A program made the translations under genes and the position numbers. Below are positions 11,303 to 24,230 of a DNA stretch of 64,000 nucleotides, piece after piece. Below the pieces are notes generated by a model. It searched no databases, was not told the origin of the DNA, and saw only the letters and a list, made by a program, of their open reading frames with translations. The first letter of the stretch is position 1, and each line of letters opens with the position of its first letter. Location of the stretch: positions 186,001 through 250,000 of the forward strand of contig JAWWNJ010000083.1 of the NCBI GenBank assembly GCA_037176885.1. The letters are read 5' to 3'. The DNA is from Favolaschia claudopus. Its lineage: Eukaryota > Basidiomycota > Agaricomycetes > Agaricales > Mycenaceae.

Positions 11303-14300
11303 CCTACAAATTGACTGCACAGAAACATCCGCTAGACTTTTGAACGAACTGTGACCCATGACTTCTCTGTGCTACTAACAAACAAGATTGACGTACAAGT
11401 AGCCGCCGAGTTCCTGGAACTCCTTGGGTGCGTTCGAACGACCCGCCCGCGCAGGCACACGACCACTCGAATCGTGGCCTGTGAATTCCTCATAGTCTAG
11501 TATGTTTTTGATCGGGGACCTTGGTGGGCTGCTATCGGTCGAGCACGCCCGCTACCTAGTACGTATTCTATTGCATCCTCACTTGCTTGCGGTCACGATG
11601 TCAGATTTCTGGGCCGATCCGAGAGTGATTCCGCTGTCCTGGGCGGTCGTTACTGACTTGAAAGATCCCGCCGTCTGGACGTGCTGCATCATGGATCTGA
11701 CCGCAGCCATTTCATGACGGTCGAGATCAGCGTGCCAAATTTTCCTCTTTTTGACATTGTCTCCCAGGAACTTTTCACACGGAAACTCAAATATTGGGTG
11801 GGTTTTTACGCCTACCTGGGTCAAAAATGTCAGTCGGCCGAAGACACTTTGGACATCTTAGCGCAAGTGACTTGAATGCAAATTTCTACTGAATTTGTTC
11901 ACGAGTTTCAGCAAATTATGCAAGTAAGTTGCCGATGTACGCAGGTGGAATCGGCTTGAAATCCCGGAACCGACTGTCATTCAGTAATTCACAACGGCTC
12001 GTGTCTTTTTGTGCCTGGAAGAGGATCAAATCGTGTCTGGTATGTGATGGAAAGTTTTTCAACCACAAAACACAACCGTGGGAAATGTTTGACATTCATT
12101 CCGTAACCATGATCAGCTTGGCATTTGCGGTCGTCTCTACAACTTCCGTCTTACAAGCAGCTGCCCCCACGCTGAAGAATATGTCCCTGAGAACTCAGGC
12201 ATCCAACTGGCTCATTCAAACTGTCATTTGAACCAAGGCACAGGCGCACTGAACATGGTGACGGGCATTCGCGAATGAAGAAGCCTCCAACGCAATAACA
12301 CTGTCACCTGTTCTTTCTCTAACGTTTTTCTCCGCTCTGGACTCTCGACTTATATCTATGTCGCAGAACCTGATGCAACTCTCTCGTCACTGGTGGACCG
12401 GACCAAGACTAAACTCTCTTCAAAGCTTCCAATGACCCTCTCAGCTGTCCTCGATGCCGCCTACTGCCGCGTGTCCCGAGCATCTCTGAACATAAGCTGG
12501 GTCACTGTTTCTCCATCCACCAAGTAGTGTTTCTAGCGTGCACACAACTGTGATTGTTTTCTGCCTCTGCCCCATCTGCCTTAGCTCCAACAACTTGACG
12601 CCAGTTGCACAGAACGTGCGTCGGTTGGGGCGGGATTATATTAAAATCCACGCAACCTCTTCAATCCGCATGTTGACCGACATTGTTGCACACGATTGTA
12701 GACTAACATGTATCGTCGAAGGCCCGGAGCGGAGACATTTTTATTCCCACTCTCGTCGCTTGCGATAATGACGGTCATTGGGTGACGTTCGGGGTGCGCT
12801 GCGACCAAAGAAGAGCGGGTTCTAATTAGGGCCAGTGATTCGGATACCACCTTCCTCTTCACCTGCGAACCGCATTGTTTCAGACTCCGCGAGGCATGAC
12901 ACTGGCACGAAGCGCAGTCAAGAAACTGGGGTAAGAAGCCGGCATCGAGGACTGGGAGCAATGGTAGCAGACAGCGATGAGATTATAGTAAGCGGGACCC
13001 AGATGGTCACTCCTCCGTCACTGACTTCCCGCTCTGAACTGCCGACAGCTGATGTGCGTATATGCTATGCTCCCTCGTTCACCTGTTCTCTGTCGCCTTC
13101 ACAGCCTCTTGAAGCACATACTAAGGCTCTACCATCCCTTCTGTCGGCCAAACTAAAACGGCATGGCGGCACACGACCAATCCAATCCCACTCGAAATCA
13201 ACTTTCTTGCAAAATACTTCGTTTTCTGTTTTCTGTTTTCTGTCGAAGCTGCACCAATTGGTCCAAGACTACATACTTCTTCGGTCTGTCTGCCGACTCT
13301 CAACTCTCACCTGGTGTACATACGTCAACGAAACGGCAAATGGCGTTCATGATTCTGCCAACGCCAATGTACATCCGGCTCTCTCTCGGAACCAACAACA
13401 TTCATCTCACGAAATAAATAACGTCCATCCATCACTCATGATCATTCCCTCGCAACGTCGAGATATCGCAATCATAATCAAGTCTCAAATTTTGAATGCG
13501 GTAGCGGTAACAGCACCATGGCCAAGCGGAGCCCGATCCGCGATGGAAGTAAGTAAGTTACATAGCACCAAGTCCTATTCGCGGTTCAATCTGTCTGAGT
13601 CGTACTACTAACCACACTAGCACTGTCAGGATATAGCAAGAGAGAGATTTCAATTCTAATTATTGCCGGCCATGGCCAGGAACAGCAATCATCTATATAC
13701 TGAAGCCCAGACCCTCCAACCCATCATTCTCCTGTCGGTCTGTACAAGATGTTTAATACTGAATCGAAGAATTCGAAGCATTGCATTTGTGGCAGGGGCG
13801 AGCATATGATTCGTTCATTATCCGTTGTTCAATTGTGGTATGTATGTCTGCACAGAGAGACGTGACGGCGCTATACTAGTATATGTGTAATTTTCTCGGA
13901 GAGTCTCGACGTGAAAATTTAACAGTGACAGTTGGCAAAATTCCCGACACCTTCCAACGCGACTGTATAGCATGACGGTGTATTAGATGAGGTGTTCACC
14001 GCCGCGTCGCGGCGCGCGGATCTACAGTGCGGGGTACTAGAAGTTAGAACCGAAACCGATTGAACCGTAATCGACGTACATAAATAAGCCCTTGACCTCG
14101 AGTTTTGGATGCATCAAGATAATTACATTCACTGCTCTCCATTCGGTATCAAGCGCCAAGCGCAATGGCCCAAATCATAAATGGAGCGGCGCGAAAATAG
14201 TATGTTAGTATTCGACTGAATCCGGCAACGCCGCGATACGGAGACCGACCGAAATGAGGTATGTACTAACAGAAAGTATATATGCGACAAGCGGCGTGAG

Positions 14301-14909
14301 CCTATGTACCTACAAGTCTCGGCGGGCGAGCTGATGCTGCTGCGTCTTGCTGCGTACACTAGGCTGTGGATTGTTAGGCTCAGGCTGATCCGGAACGCTC
14401 AGCGCTCAGAGCTCGTTAAGTAGGACAGAGGGAAAGAGCCTTGAAGGATCGGCAATGATGCAAGTCGGAACACCGGCGGCAGGACGGGCACAAATTGTCG
14501 AAAATAAAAAACATACAGTATTATCGCGTTGGCGAAGTCCAAGTGGAGTGCGAATGTTAGAAGAAGGGCCTTGTCGATCCGCATAGAATTAGAATTTAGA
14601 GTTTGTTAATAACTTGAACTAACTTGAATTCGTGATCATCCACATTATACATACACGTGGAACATTCGTTCGCTTGCTCGGTAGATAGAGGAAGGAAGGA
14701 AGGAAGGAAGATTACACGGCACGGTCCCCTTAGGAACGCCGGGGCCCAGGGAGTAACAGAGTGTACAGGCACTAATATACACTACGGTCCCTGGACTTCT
14801 CTACCACCCCGTAGCCGAGCTCACGGCCGCAATCTCGTTGGATCCGCCGCGGTAGAACTAAAGGATGATTAGAAAAGTAGTCAGTGTTTGGAACAGGAAT
14901 TTGAGGACT
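11303..14909. other. Gene-poor region, no supported gene
   Basis: The longest open frame (12835-13611, plus) has 258 codons but low-information composition, crosses simple repeats such as TTTTCTGTTTTCTG near 13220, and matches no family I recognise. No splice-consistent gene model or RNA gene could be supported. A GGAA microsatellite lies at its right end (about 14692-14711). Confidence 0.45.
14690..14711. repeat. GGAA microsatellite
   Basis: About five consecutive copies of a GGAA/GAAG unit with no coding context. Confidence 0.85.
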
Positions 14910-15770
14910 CTAAGGACGTATTACGGGGACGGAATAAAATATTTCGAGGACATCATGTGCAAATTTAGCAACCAGGGCAATGTTCGGTCGAGAATATATC
15001 ATGGCTTTCAGGAAGTCCACAGAAGAAATTTGTTGGCGCAGATTTTGAAGTTTTGGAGCATTGTAGAACAGCTTAGCGAGGAAGACGTCGCGGATTTCGA
15101 CCAGTTCAGTCGAAGAACCGCATTCTAACATAGCATGTTCCGGAGATTCAACTCCTGTTTTGCAAAATCGACAGATACGTAGTGACCGATCAACAGGTTG
15201 GTTAGCGTGATTTGCATAGCGCAAGATTTCCAGGGCAAGTTGGTGGGTTGAGAGCAGGAGCGAGGTTAGCGCCTCTCTGTGCTTCTGTGTTGATACCATC
15301 GTCAAATAATGCCGCAGTTGTAAAGTTACTTGCGTAGGTGGTTTGTCCTTCTGAGGTTCGAGCCGTCCTCGTAATAAATAGAGCTTCTCGTTTGAGTCAA
15401 CGCAGTCCTGCAACCAGCGCTTCATTGAGATTTCCACAACTTTGATAAAATTCCTGATATCCTGAATTGTCGTGGAATTCGTCAAGGCCAGCGGTGGGCA
15501 TGTAAAAGGCAGTCTTGAAGCAGAAATAACGAGATCTTTGGCCCAGGATTTCTTGTTTTGCGTGCACAACTCGATTGAGCTGTCAACAGCGGCACGGGCA
15601 AGTTCACCTTTATTGAGGCCGAGAAAGTAGATGAGATGCTTCAAGATCAAAACCAGACGTCTGACTCGCAGGGGGACTATTCCTGTTTCCGTGAATAGCG
15701 GCGCTACCGCTGAGCGGGAGTGGAGGTTGAGCATAAATGTAGAATCAAGGCCCCGAGTCAACGGAATTCT
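14910..15770 (-). mobile_element. 3' remnant of a LINE-type (non-LTR) retrotransposon ORF
   Basis: About 285 codons remain open. They show the layout of the region behind the reverse transcriptase in fungal LINE ORF2 proteins. A P-L-F-T-E-T-G-I-x-P-L-R-x-R-R stretch near the start is followed by helical sequence. Near the end comes a C-R-F-C-x8-H-A-M-L-E-C zinc-knuckle-like motif (C-x2-C-x8-H-x4-C). The apparent start is a TTG; the frame continues a little upstream (R-I-P-L-T-R-G-L-D) and is then lost. No Y-x-D-D polymerase core, endonuclease or poly(A) tail could be found, so this is a 5'-truncated dead fragment. The assignment rests on the C-terminal motif pattern and is fairly, not fully, secure. 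Confidence 0.7.
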
Positions 15771-18700
15771 TTTGTCTTGCCGACATGAAATGAATTATGG
15801 ATCTAGGAAAATGACTGGTAAGTATCATCATCATCTCTTGTCGTCGGACAACGGAGGTTCGAGTAATTTCTGATGCAGTTGCACTACTCGTAAGTCAGAT
15901 TTACCGTTTGTGGAAAGGCTTCAGCCAAGCTCGTCGTACCAAGGCAGGGTGGGCGAAGCCCGATGACCTGAGAAGGATTAAACGCAAACGTGAAAATGCA
16001 TCATCGACTCGCTTGATGTAGGATTCAACCCGAGAATCCCGAACGCGAAAGTCGCACTACTGGAAATCAATCAATGACGCAAACGAAGAGAAGGCTGTTC
16101 AATGTCGACGAGCAAATATTCTCGAGCAGATCCAGACGCCAGAAGCGCAAGCGCAAGCCGCCGGTACGAACTTGCCAGAAGACGAAGAACCGCAGAGCTG
16201 TCATTGTCAGAACTAGCTTCTCAACTACGACAGAGCAAAAAAATTGTCACCCCAGAAAATCGAATTCGAAAGGAAGGTGCAGCGAGAGCTGGGATCCTAG
16301 AATTTGCCAGTAGTAAGTACATGGCGGTGCTTCACGGGCGTGGCACTATATGAAGGAGTAAGTAGTGTCCCGCGGGACGAGCAAGGCGATCTTCTACTCC
16401 GAAATTGTCTTCGTCGTGTGCTATGTAATAAAGCAGAAGTCTTGTGCACAGACGCCTCGTCCAAGTAGGCCATATGGTGCATACCTGCGTATTGACGCCC
16501 CTCGGAGCCTGAAAGCTTGAAGACTTTTCTTGAGAGAAAAGCGCACAAGTGCCTCGTCTTCGCTGGCGTCGCTGAACTTCGGTCCGCAAGAGATGAACGC
16601 AAGACCCGCATGTGGCGTGTTAATTGGGGGTTCCGCAATGCTGCACGTCCCCAACCCGTGAGCGACGCCAAGCTTAATAAATGAGAGAAGCAATCCGTTT
16701 GACAGTAGCTTTTCTTTGGTGATACTATATGTGCATGTGCAGCACAATCATTCGAATGGACCCCATTAATCTTTGGAGTTGAATTCGCCTTGTATTCCGG
16801 ATCCAATCTTATAATTGATATCCGGTTCATGAAAGCTGAGCTTCAAGCAGAAGTTGAATTGCCTTGTACTCTGGATGCAATGAATCAGTGTCTTGTATTC
16901 GACGCCCCGGTCCTCGGTCTTGTATTATCCTTGCCCTTGTGATAGCTTCAGAACGGCAGCCCCGAGTGTTCCAGCTCGAGAAACTGCTAGGTGACTCCTC
17001 CCACACGTAAAGCAACTGGTTGTATTGGGCATTGGTCCTGAGAGCTCTGGGATTTCGGTCAAGAGATGAAGACGCCGTTCATCGTCGGCCGACCCAATTC
17101 ATGTTGCAAGAGGCAAGAGCTCGCGATACGCTCGGAGTGAGCCCAGGGCCAATAGTTGCCGGTGGTTTTGTGAGATTTTTGAGAGATTCATTCGGCCGAC
17201 GTTAGGAGGAACCGGGGCCCAGGCAGCGACTCGGAGAAGTAGGAGTCCCATAATGTCAATGGCTTCAAATTGCGTGAAATGCGTCGAGGGTTTTCGAAGA
17301 AAGTAAGTAAGCCGCATGGCAGCACAGCCTCCAAGTTCTACTTGCCAGTTGATCAATTGAATCACAGTCGACTCTGAACCAGAGACAATAATTCTCGTTC
17401 AACTTCTTCGGGTCTCGCACTTCAATATAGCTTCAATCCCGGGAACCCATCCCAAAGAATTCTTATTCTATTTTATGTTTTACTTGGGTATATACAAGTC
17501 CCCACCCACTACCTTTTCTTCCTTACTACATAGTAATAATCCCCTTGCGCCTCCTCCGCGTCGAAACACAACACCATGAAACCCAAACGAATTTAATACC
17601 ATCGTAAACCAACAAGAAACCCAGGTAAAGAAAAAAAAGTAAACCGTCGTTTGCAGTGCGCACCCACCACTGTCAATGGCATCGACTCGAACGAGTCGAA
17701 GCGCGCCATCGTCATCGTCACCGTCATCGAATCGACGTCGCTTGAGCACGCGAACCGGAGGAACAGACAGCGGCGGGGCAAGACATAGCCAAACAACGAA
17801 TATTGTAAGTAGCGTAGCGGTAGGGATAGCAACGGAAGGTACGGGGAGAAGAGCGATAACACAGTAAACGGACAACATAGACACAAAACAAAGCAGAACA
17901 GAACAGAACAAAGCAGAACGACGAGCAGCATAGCGATACGAGAGCAAATTGCTGGATGATTTAGTTCGGTAATGAATAAGGTGTATGTATGTATGTGTGC
18001 AGCATAGCATATAGCAAGCAGTAACAGCGCGGTGGAGGTCGACGATGGGGGAGTAGGGTAGGATACTGGGGGATGGGAAGAGGGGGTGCAGGTAGATGTG
18101 AGGAGGGAGGACAGAGGTGGGGGCGGGCAATAATCAATAAAGCAATAAGCATGCGGATAAAGTAAAAAAGAATAAAGTAGCAGTAGAGTTTATCATTCTT
18201 ATCTTCAGGGGGGAGGGAGTTGTCGACGACGACGACGGGTCCCGAAAATCAGGACACCTATCGGTGGATCGGCCGACCAAAGCAAGCGATGGGGTGGTGG
18301 TATCATATGTACAAGGTATTTGTTGAAGAGGATGAGGAGGAGGCGCTTTACGGTTTGCTGTACGTCGCTTTTTTTCGATGATTTAAACAGTGGGTGAAGG
18401 TCGTTAGAGGTCGTCAAGAGTCGTCAGAGGCAAAGTCAAAGTCATAGGGGTTCGAGAGTTGGGATACTATGGAAGGCATGAAGTGAGGCGGGAGGGAGGT
18501 CCATTCGAAGGAGCGCGGGCCGGGAAAGGTTCATTCGTTGACCTGGGGCAGGGGACGAGGGTAGATCGATCACTGATGGAGAGCGGGAGCGGGAGCACAA
18601 GAACGAGCAAGGACGGGGAGAAGGAAGCAAGCAAGCGGGAAGGGAGCGGGAACGACAACACTTACTACACCCATCCATAGTCAGCTTCAGCTTATATCAC

Positions 18701-19524
18701 ATCACACAATAAAAGACACGCACGTTGAAGATCTCCCATCGTCCTTGTCGGACAAACGGAACTCGGTAGCATGGGGGAATCGGCTTCGCTTCGATGAAGA
18801 CTTGGACGGATGCCACGACGAGTTGCGGAAGGCGGACAAATCCATGCAGATGCGGGACGCGGACAAATCCGTGCAGACGCGGGACCGGCGGCGGCAAGAT
18901 TAGTTGGACAGGATATGCCATTCCCATCCATCCAATCTCGTACCCCCCCTCTCAATCAACCAATACGGACCGCATCCCTATCCTCCACGAATAGACCTCG
19001 AGCGCTCGAGCACGCGAACTCGAAACGCCAAGCAGAGTTACAGGAACACACGATCTCTCGGAGCAAGGCACCGACACTGGGAACCCAACGCACGAACGTT
19101 CGCGAAGTAGCACAGGCATTACGGCGCACGTCCAAGAATATTCTTGGTTGCTGTGAAGGTGTGCACTTCAAAGATGCTTGTCGACGTCGATGTGTCGATA
19201 TCGAAACTGATAGGGTAGAGTGTCGGGGCGGATTGCCGAATTGGGTGCGTTGGAGAGATGGATGGGTGAGACCCGAGTGGAGAGATAGTCGCCTTCACGT
19301 CGGGGGTGGTGCTGCCGTGCTCAGGGAGGAGAGGTTATCGATAGATGCTTGTCCGTGTCGCGTCGAGAAAGGTGTTATCGTTGTCGTCCATGCGCGCCGC
19401 CGCAGTCGTCGTCGTCGTCCAAGTCGTATCCTCCCTATTCATCTTGCCCGTTGATTGCCCATTACTTCCCCTCGCCTTTCTGTCAACCCAACCCCCGAAC
19501 CCAACCCACCCTCCCACACAAACA
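15771..19524. other. Region without a supported gene; right part probably 3' UTR of the Zn2Cys6 gene
   Basis: Open frames here (for example 17480-18130 minus) run through simple-sequence DNA. Visible items are a degenerate duplication of TTGAATT-CCTTGTA-TCTGGAT at about 16780 and 16855, GAACA/GTAT microsatellites at 17890-17995, and a two-copy tandem repeat with GCGGACAAATCC near 18830-18870. Nothing here can be given a function. Confidence 0.45.
18829..18885. repeat. Two-copy tandem repeat, about 28-bp unit
   Basis: GCGGACAAATCC followed by TGCAGATGCGGGAC-like sequence occurs twice in succession with few differences. Confidence 0.7.
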
Positions 19525-22121
19525 CTAATGCATCTGTCCCCCTCCCCCATACCCCATCCCCAACATCCCCCCCTGCCCATCATGTTGCATCTCCATCTCC
19601 ATCGCCTCATCATCAAACTCATACCCGCCCCCTACAACAAACCCGCCCCCGATATCCGCAACAGGGCTATGATGGTGATGCAGCGCATCCACAACTTGAA
19701 CACCGTTGACGCCGACGCCGGGATCGACGTTACCGTGCCCGTACCACTGCTCGCCCCCGCCGATGTCGACGACGGGGCTATGATGCTGCTCGACATGCCC
19801 AGCAGGATCATACCAATGCTGATCCTGCTGGCCATGGTGGTCGAATCCGCCTCCCCCTCCCATGCCCACGCCGACCAAATTGACAACAGGCGTATGCACA
19901 TGACGCGGCAAATCCCGCACCTCCAAGCCCGACACATCGATCCGAGGCGCCTGGGCATCGTCGACGGCACCTGCCAGCGCCGAGCTCAACGTCGAGGTCG
20001 AAGCCAACGCCGACATGGAATTTGTTGAGCCAGTGGTGGGTGACGGCAAAGCGAACGCCGCCGTCGAAGCAGCATTGACATCCACAGGCGAAGTCGAAGT
20101 GGTCATCGTCATCCCATCCAATGGCAATAAAGCTGCCATCTCCAACTTCACCTGTACCAGCGGCTGCGGCTGCGTCTCGATCGTCGTCGATCCCGATCCC
20201 GACGCAACGCCAGAGGTCGAGGGGGATACCACGGTGGGCAAAACACCTATGAAAAAGTAATCAGCGCAATGTTCGCAACAATTAGATGGATAGATAGAAA
20301 GTTAAAAAAATCGAGTCAGATCAAACGAATCGACGAAATGCCTCCGAGATATCCCAATCATTCAAACACAAGTAAAAATACCGCGTCGGCCTGGGTTAGT
20401 GAAGGTAGATGCATATGGCGCCATCCATAGCAAGGATAAGCGAACCACGGATGCTCGGATACACGGATGGGAAAACGGACGCAGAAATAGCAGGAAACGG
20501 CTCGCTTGCTGCGTCGCAAGGGGTCCCCAGATCGAACAACGCAACGCAAGCGCGGGCGCTGCTCGCCGTCGCGGGAACGGCAGGCAGCGCACGAAAGAAG
20601 AGACACGACGCGCAAGAAATCGCAGAGAAATCGGAAAAACAAAACACACCTTCCCCACCCAAAGGCGCACCCTCACCAGGCACCACCTTCTTCTTCCTCA
20701 TCCCCCGCCGACTCTCGATGGGATACTCGCATTTGAGAGCGCGGCGGAGGCATTGTCTTTAGAGAAATTCGAGTCAGTATCGAGTGAAAACGAAAAACAG
20801 ACAAAAACGAAATCAAACTCACCCACAACTCCCCTGCCCCCCCCTCCCCACCCCCACCACCACCAACAACACCAGCAGCAGCAGCAGCCGCCACGGCGCT
20901 CGCGCTCGGCGGCCCGCACGCGATCTTCCTCCCGCGGCAGAAAAGACACGCGAGGGGCGGTTTCTTGTGTGGGGTTTGTTGCTGCCCCGCCCCGCCTGCT
21001 GCAGACGCGGAAGCAGCAGCAGAAGCAGCCTTGCCCTTGCCCTTCCTCGGGGTCTTAGCGGGCGTCACGGGGGGCAATGAGGCAGAAGGCGACCGCGTCC
21101 GCGATCGTGACCGCGAGGAGCGCGAGCGCGAGAGGGAGGGGGATTGCGATTGCGAGAGGTGGGAGGGGGATCGCGAGGAGTGTGAGTGGGAATGCGAATG
21201 CGAGGAGTTGGCTGAGCGGCCGCGTGCGTGCGAGCGCTGCCGTTTACGCGGGTGGCGGCGGTGTTCCGCGTCGGTGTCGTCTGCGTCTTCATCATCATCT
21301 TCTATGTCACGTGCTTTGGACGGCGATGCCGTCGTCGCGGTCGTGGAGGGAGACGTGGGGGAGGCGGGGGAGGTCGGGAGCTTGAGCACGTTACTAGAAT
21401 CATACGCTTTAGTCATCACCACCACAACACAGAAAATGCAGAGAAAAAGTCTTTTTACACACCTGCGCAACGGACTCGCGGGATAATGCCCGATCCTCCT
21501 CTTCTGCGGCTTCGGCGGCCTCTCCTCGCGCGGGTGCGGGTTGCGCCGCGTCGGCGCGGGCGGATACGGGAGCACCAGCGGGGGGTGCGGGTGCGCGAGG
21601 CTGCGAGGGAGCGGAGGGTGGGGCAGGATCAGCGGGGGCGTGTACTGCTGCCGTTGAAGATGCTGATGCGCGTTGTACTCCAACGACGAAGTGTCGGAGA
21701 ACACGGACACGGACGGGGAGATGGCGCTGAGCGGGGGCGTCTCGGCCTCGCTGTGGGTGAACAGCGACGCGGTGGAGGAGATGGGTGAACAGTTGTTGTT
21801 GTGATTAGACACCTCGGGGAGCGTGATCATCAACGGCGGCGGGGCGCTCGCTGGACCCACAGGCTGCGTCGTCGCTGTCGTCGTGGTGGGCATATACGCC
21901 CACTCTGGCGGTAACCCATACTCGCCCTCGAGAACTCCCAACTGCAACGGCGGCGGCGCGCCCCCATGCTTCCACTCCGGCGGCCCATATATCCGCGTAT
22001 GCTCGACAACGACCTGCGCCGGCGGGGGCTGCCTCGCCGCCGGGAACGTCGCAAAGAACAGCTCGTCCTGCTCGCGTTGCTGATCTCGAAAATGGTTTCC
22101 TGAATTCATAGCAGTAGTCAT
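19525..22121 (-). CDS. Zn2Cys6 (fungal binuclear cluster) transcription factor with expanded low-complexity linker
   Basis: Nuclear DNA-binding regulator. Probable exons: 22121-21463, 21393-20823, 20756-20650, 20246-19525. The N-terminal 300 residues are Pro/Ser/Thr/His-rich with an S-R/S-H-S repeat tract. Near residue 375 comes the cluster A-C-L-F-C-R-G-R-K-I-A-C-G (C-x2-C-x6-C). Its second half lies in the next exon (Q-C-L-R-R-A-L-K-C-E-Y-P), followed by a basic R-R-G-M-R-K-K-K. Between the third and fourth cysteines there is a poly-Ala/poly-Gly insert of about 25 residues; the usual loop is 5-12. The fourth cysteine (T-G-T G-G|A C-A-A T-G-C across the GTGAGT donor) is one base out of phase with the first half, with a G8 run between, so a frameshift or assembly indel is likely. 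The C-terminal part is Gly/His-rich. The target genes are unknown. Confidence 0.82.
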
Positions 22122-24220
22122 AAGTTGTTCGGAATCGCAGTCAAAGTCGGTGTGGGCATGGGAAGGAGAGAGGAGGGCAGGCCTTGATTACAAGTATATA
22201 AACTGCGTTTTTTCGCGCTAAGACCGTACACGCGACCCGACCCTACAATTCGGATCTATCCCCACACATTCCTTTATAGATACCTCCCCCCGATTTGGTA
22301 AAACTGAGATATCGATCTGGATTCTAAGGATTTCGTACGTTTCTATCGGTGAGCTGCATGGTCACCGATATTATCTTCTGCTTCATCTTGCCCATCGCAG
22401 ACGACTAATTTATGAGGCAATCCAATCCTACTACGCGCATCTCATTCGAATTCCAACTCAGCGACTCGCAGTTTCACAAGCCACAAACTCAAAATCATCT
22501 GTCCTCTTTCCTATCCCTTTCCGCTCGCTTACCACTGCTTTATTGCAAATTTCATGTCTCCAAGTTGACTACCAGTTCATTTGTTGCTCTCATTTCAACC
22601 CACCTTCCTACCAACCTAACCCTCCCTTCCTTCAAGACTTACCTCCAAAATCAAAGAATCCAAACTCAAAACCCATGGCCACCCAATGCATCGTGCATCC
22701 ACACCCTTGGTCCTCCCGGCCGCCGAGCCCGAATCCCTGCCCAAATCCCCATCACCCACATCTTCACATCTCGACTTACTTCCCATCACATTATACATCA
22801 TCCATCACTGATCCGACTCGCCCCTCACACCCGGTGACCCGAATTCGCGGGACCGCGTCGACAACAAATTAGTTCCGATAGGTTTGCTTACGCGGAACCA
22901 GATAAGACTTAGACGAAGAAAACATGGCGAGAACATTGACAAGCGGAAGCAAAAAAACCTCAAAAAGTATCTACGATCGATCGATCGACAAACGAAAATC
23001 CTTACTGACTCCTCCCGGCAAACCCCACACTCCCCATGGAGACTACACCTGACTACACAAAAGAAACGAACCGACCCACCCAATCCCGACGCAGCAGTGA
23101 CGACTGAACTCTCCTCGACTTCATCTTCACGTGAAAAGTAATAGAATACTGCCTCTGGCAACTTGAAGAACGTGCAGGAACATGAAAGTGAATGAAAATT
23201 CACCGACGCGCCGACCATTCAATCTCGTTCTGAACGAAACTTTTGTGTTGTCGATCTCCACTCCATTCTCCTCATCCGACACCCTGCATCGCATCCATTG
23301 AATCGTCCCTGAATCGCAAAGCTCTCCACTAGCTAAAACCGCCCTATGCTCTGGTTCAAATCCACCGATGCACCGACAGCCCATTCAGAATTTGCATTAT
23401 TTTCAAGTCGATCTGCACTCCATCCCCAAACCCCTTGGATCGCATCATCCGAGTTGTCCCCTGATCGTAAAGTACTCTTGACACCAAAAGGAGCCCCCAT
23501 CGTGTATGCTTCCAACGATTCGACTTGGACGGTATGTAAAAGTTTTGGCCATCCCGAAACCATATACAAAACCAAAAATACATGTAACCGCCGGCAGTAC
23601 ACAGGCAAAGGTTCAGAAAAGACTCCGAGTCGTATTCCCCAATTCTTCAATCATAATCGGTCGTTACCCGCTTTTCTCTTCGCTCTAAATTTCCAAATAC
23701 AAGGTAGGACAGTCTGGGGGTTTACCATACCACAAGTCCCGGCCTACCCCCTACGCTTCACGATCGAAGTTGGATTGAAAGTAGGGACTGTAAATGCATA
23801 GATGGCTGAACTTGAAGTCTCGAAATCTATCTTGCAGGCCGAGGCCGTTGTGTTGATGTTGAATCGTCGAGTGGGTCGCTTCCATCGAGTCGTTGAGTTG
23901 GCTTGTCATATAGTCGGGGTATATTGCGCTTTGGAGGTCGTTGTGGTCGCGGGTGGCTCGACTACGGTTTAATGGGTCGGTCGGTCGGCTTGATTAAAAT
24001 GTAAAGGACAGAGAACTTGTAGAAGCGGCGCCAACCTGAAAGTGCCTTCAATCAATTGCTACTTTCAGTTATTCGACCGAGTTTAATTTGCCTGTGAGTT
24101 GAGATTGATTTATTCAATTACAGTCCGAAAAGACTTAGCTGAGTCGAATAATTACCTGTTTCCCAAATTCAATTCTCCCCTTGTTCTCCCCTCAAGTTAT
24201 CCAGTGAAACTATAACAGGC
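22122..24220. other. Upstream region of the Zn2Cys6 gene; no other gene supported
   Basis: The first 100-300 bases should carry the promoter of the minus-strand regulator gene. The remainder contains C/A-rich low-complexity sequence (22600-22830) and a tandem duplication at 23195-23475. Frames on both strands are short and unrecognised. Confidence 0.45.
23195..23475. repeat. Diverged tandem duplication, about 120-130-bp unit
   Basis: GTCGATCT-CACTCCAT followed by CATCGCATC and then GAATCGTAAAG-like sequence occurs in the same order in both halves (around 23253-23320 and 23408-23473), with scattered mismatches. Confidence 0.55.
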
Positions 24221-24230
24221 GTCTCCCTCG
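24221..24230 (+). repeat. Left target-site duplication GTCTCCCTCG
   Basis: Ten bases identical to 25149-25158, directly flanking the inverted-repeat element between them. Confidence 0.7.

Noticed and set aside
12835..13611. 258-codon plus-strand open frame
   Set aside because: It has no domain, runs through simple repeats, and shows no start context or neighbouring exons; chance cannot be excluded.
17480..18130. 216-codon minus-strand frame with hydrophobic stretches
   Set aside because: It is built from microsatellite-like and pyrimidine-rich DNA; more likely 3' UTR or intergenic sequence than a membrane protein.
20399..21788. Several plus-strand frames rich in Arg, Glu, Pro
   Set aside because: They are antisense shadows of the low-complexity exons of the Zn2Cys6 gene.
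23352..23375. GGTTCAAATCC resembling a tRNA B box
   Set aside because: No matching A box or cloverleaf could be folded around it; other GGTTCGA-like sites also failed. No tRNA is called.
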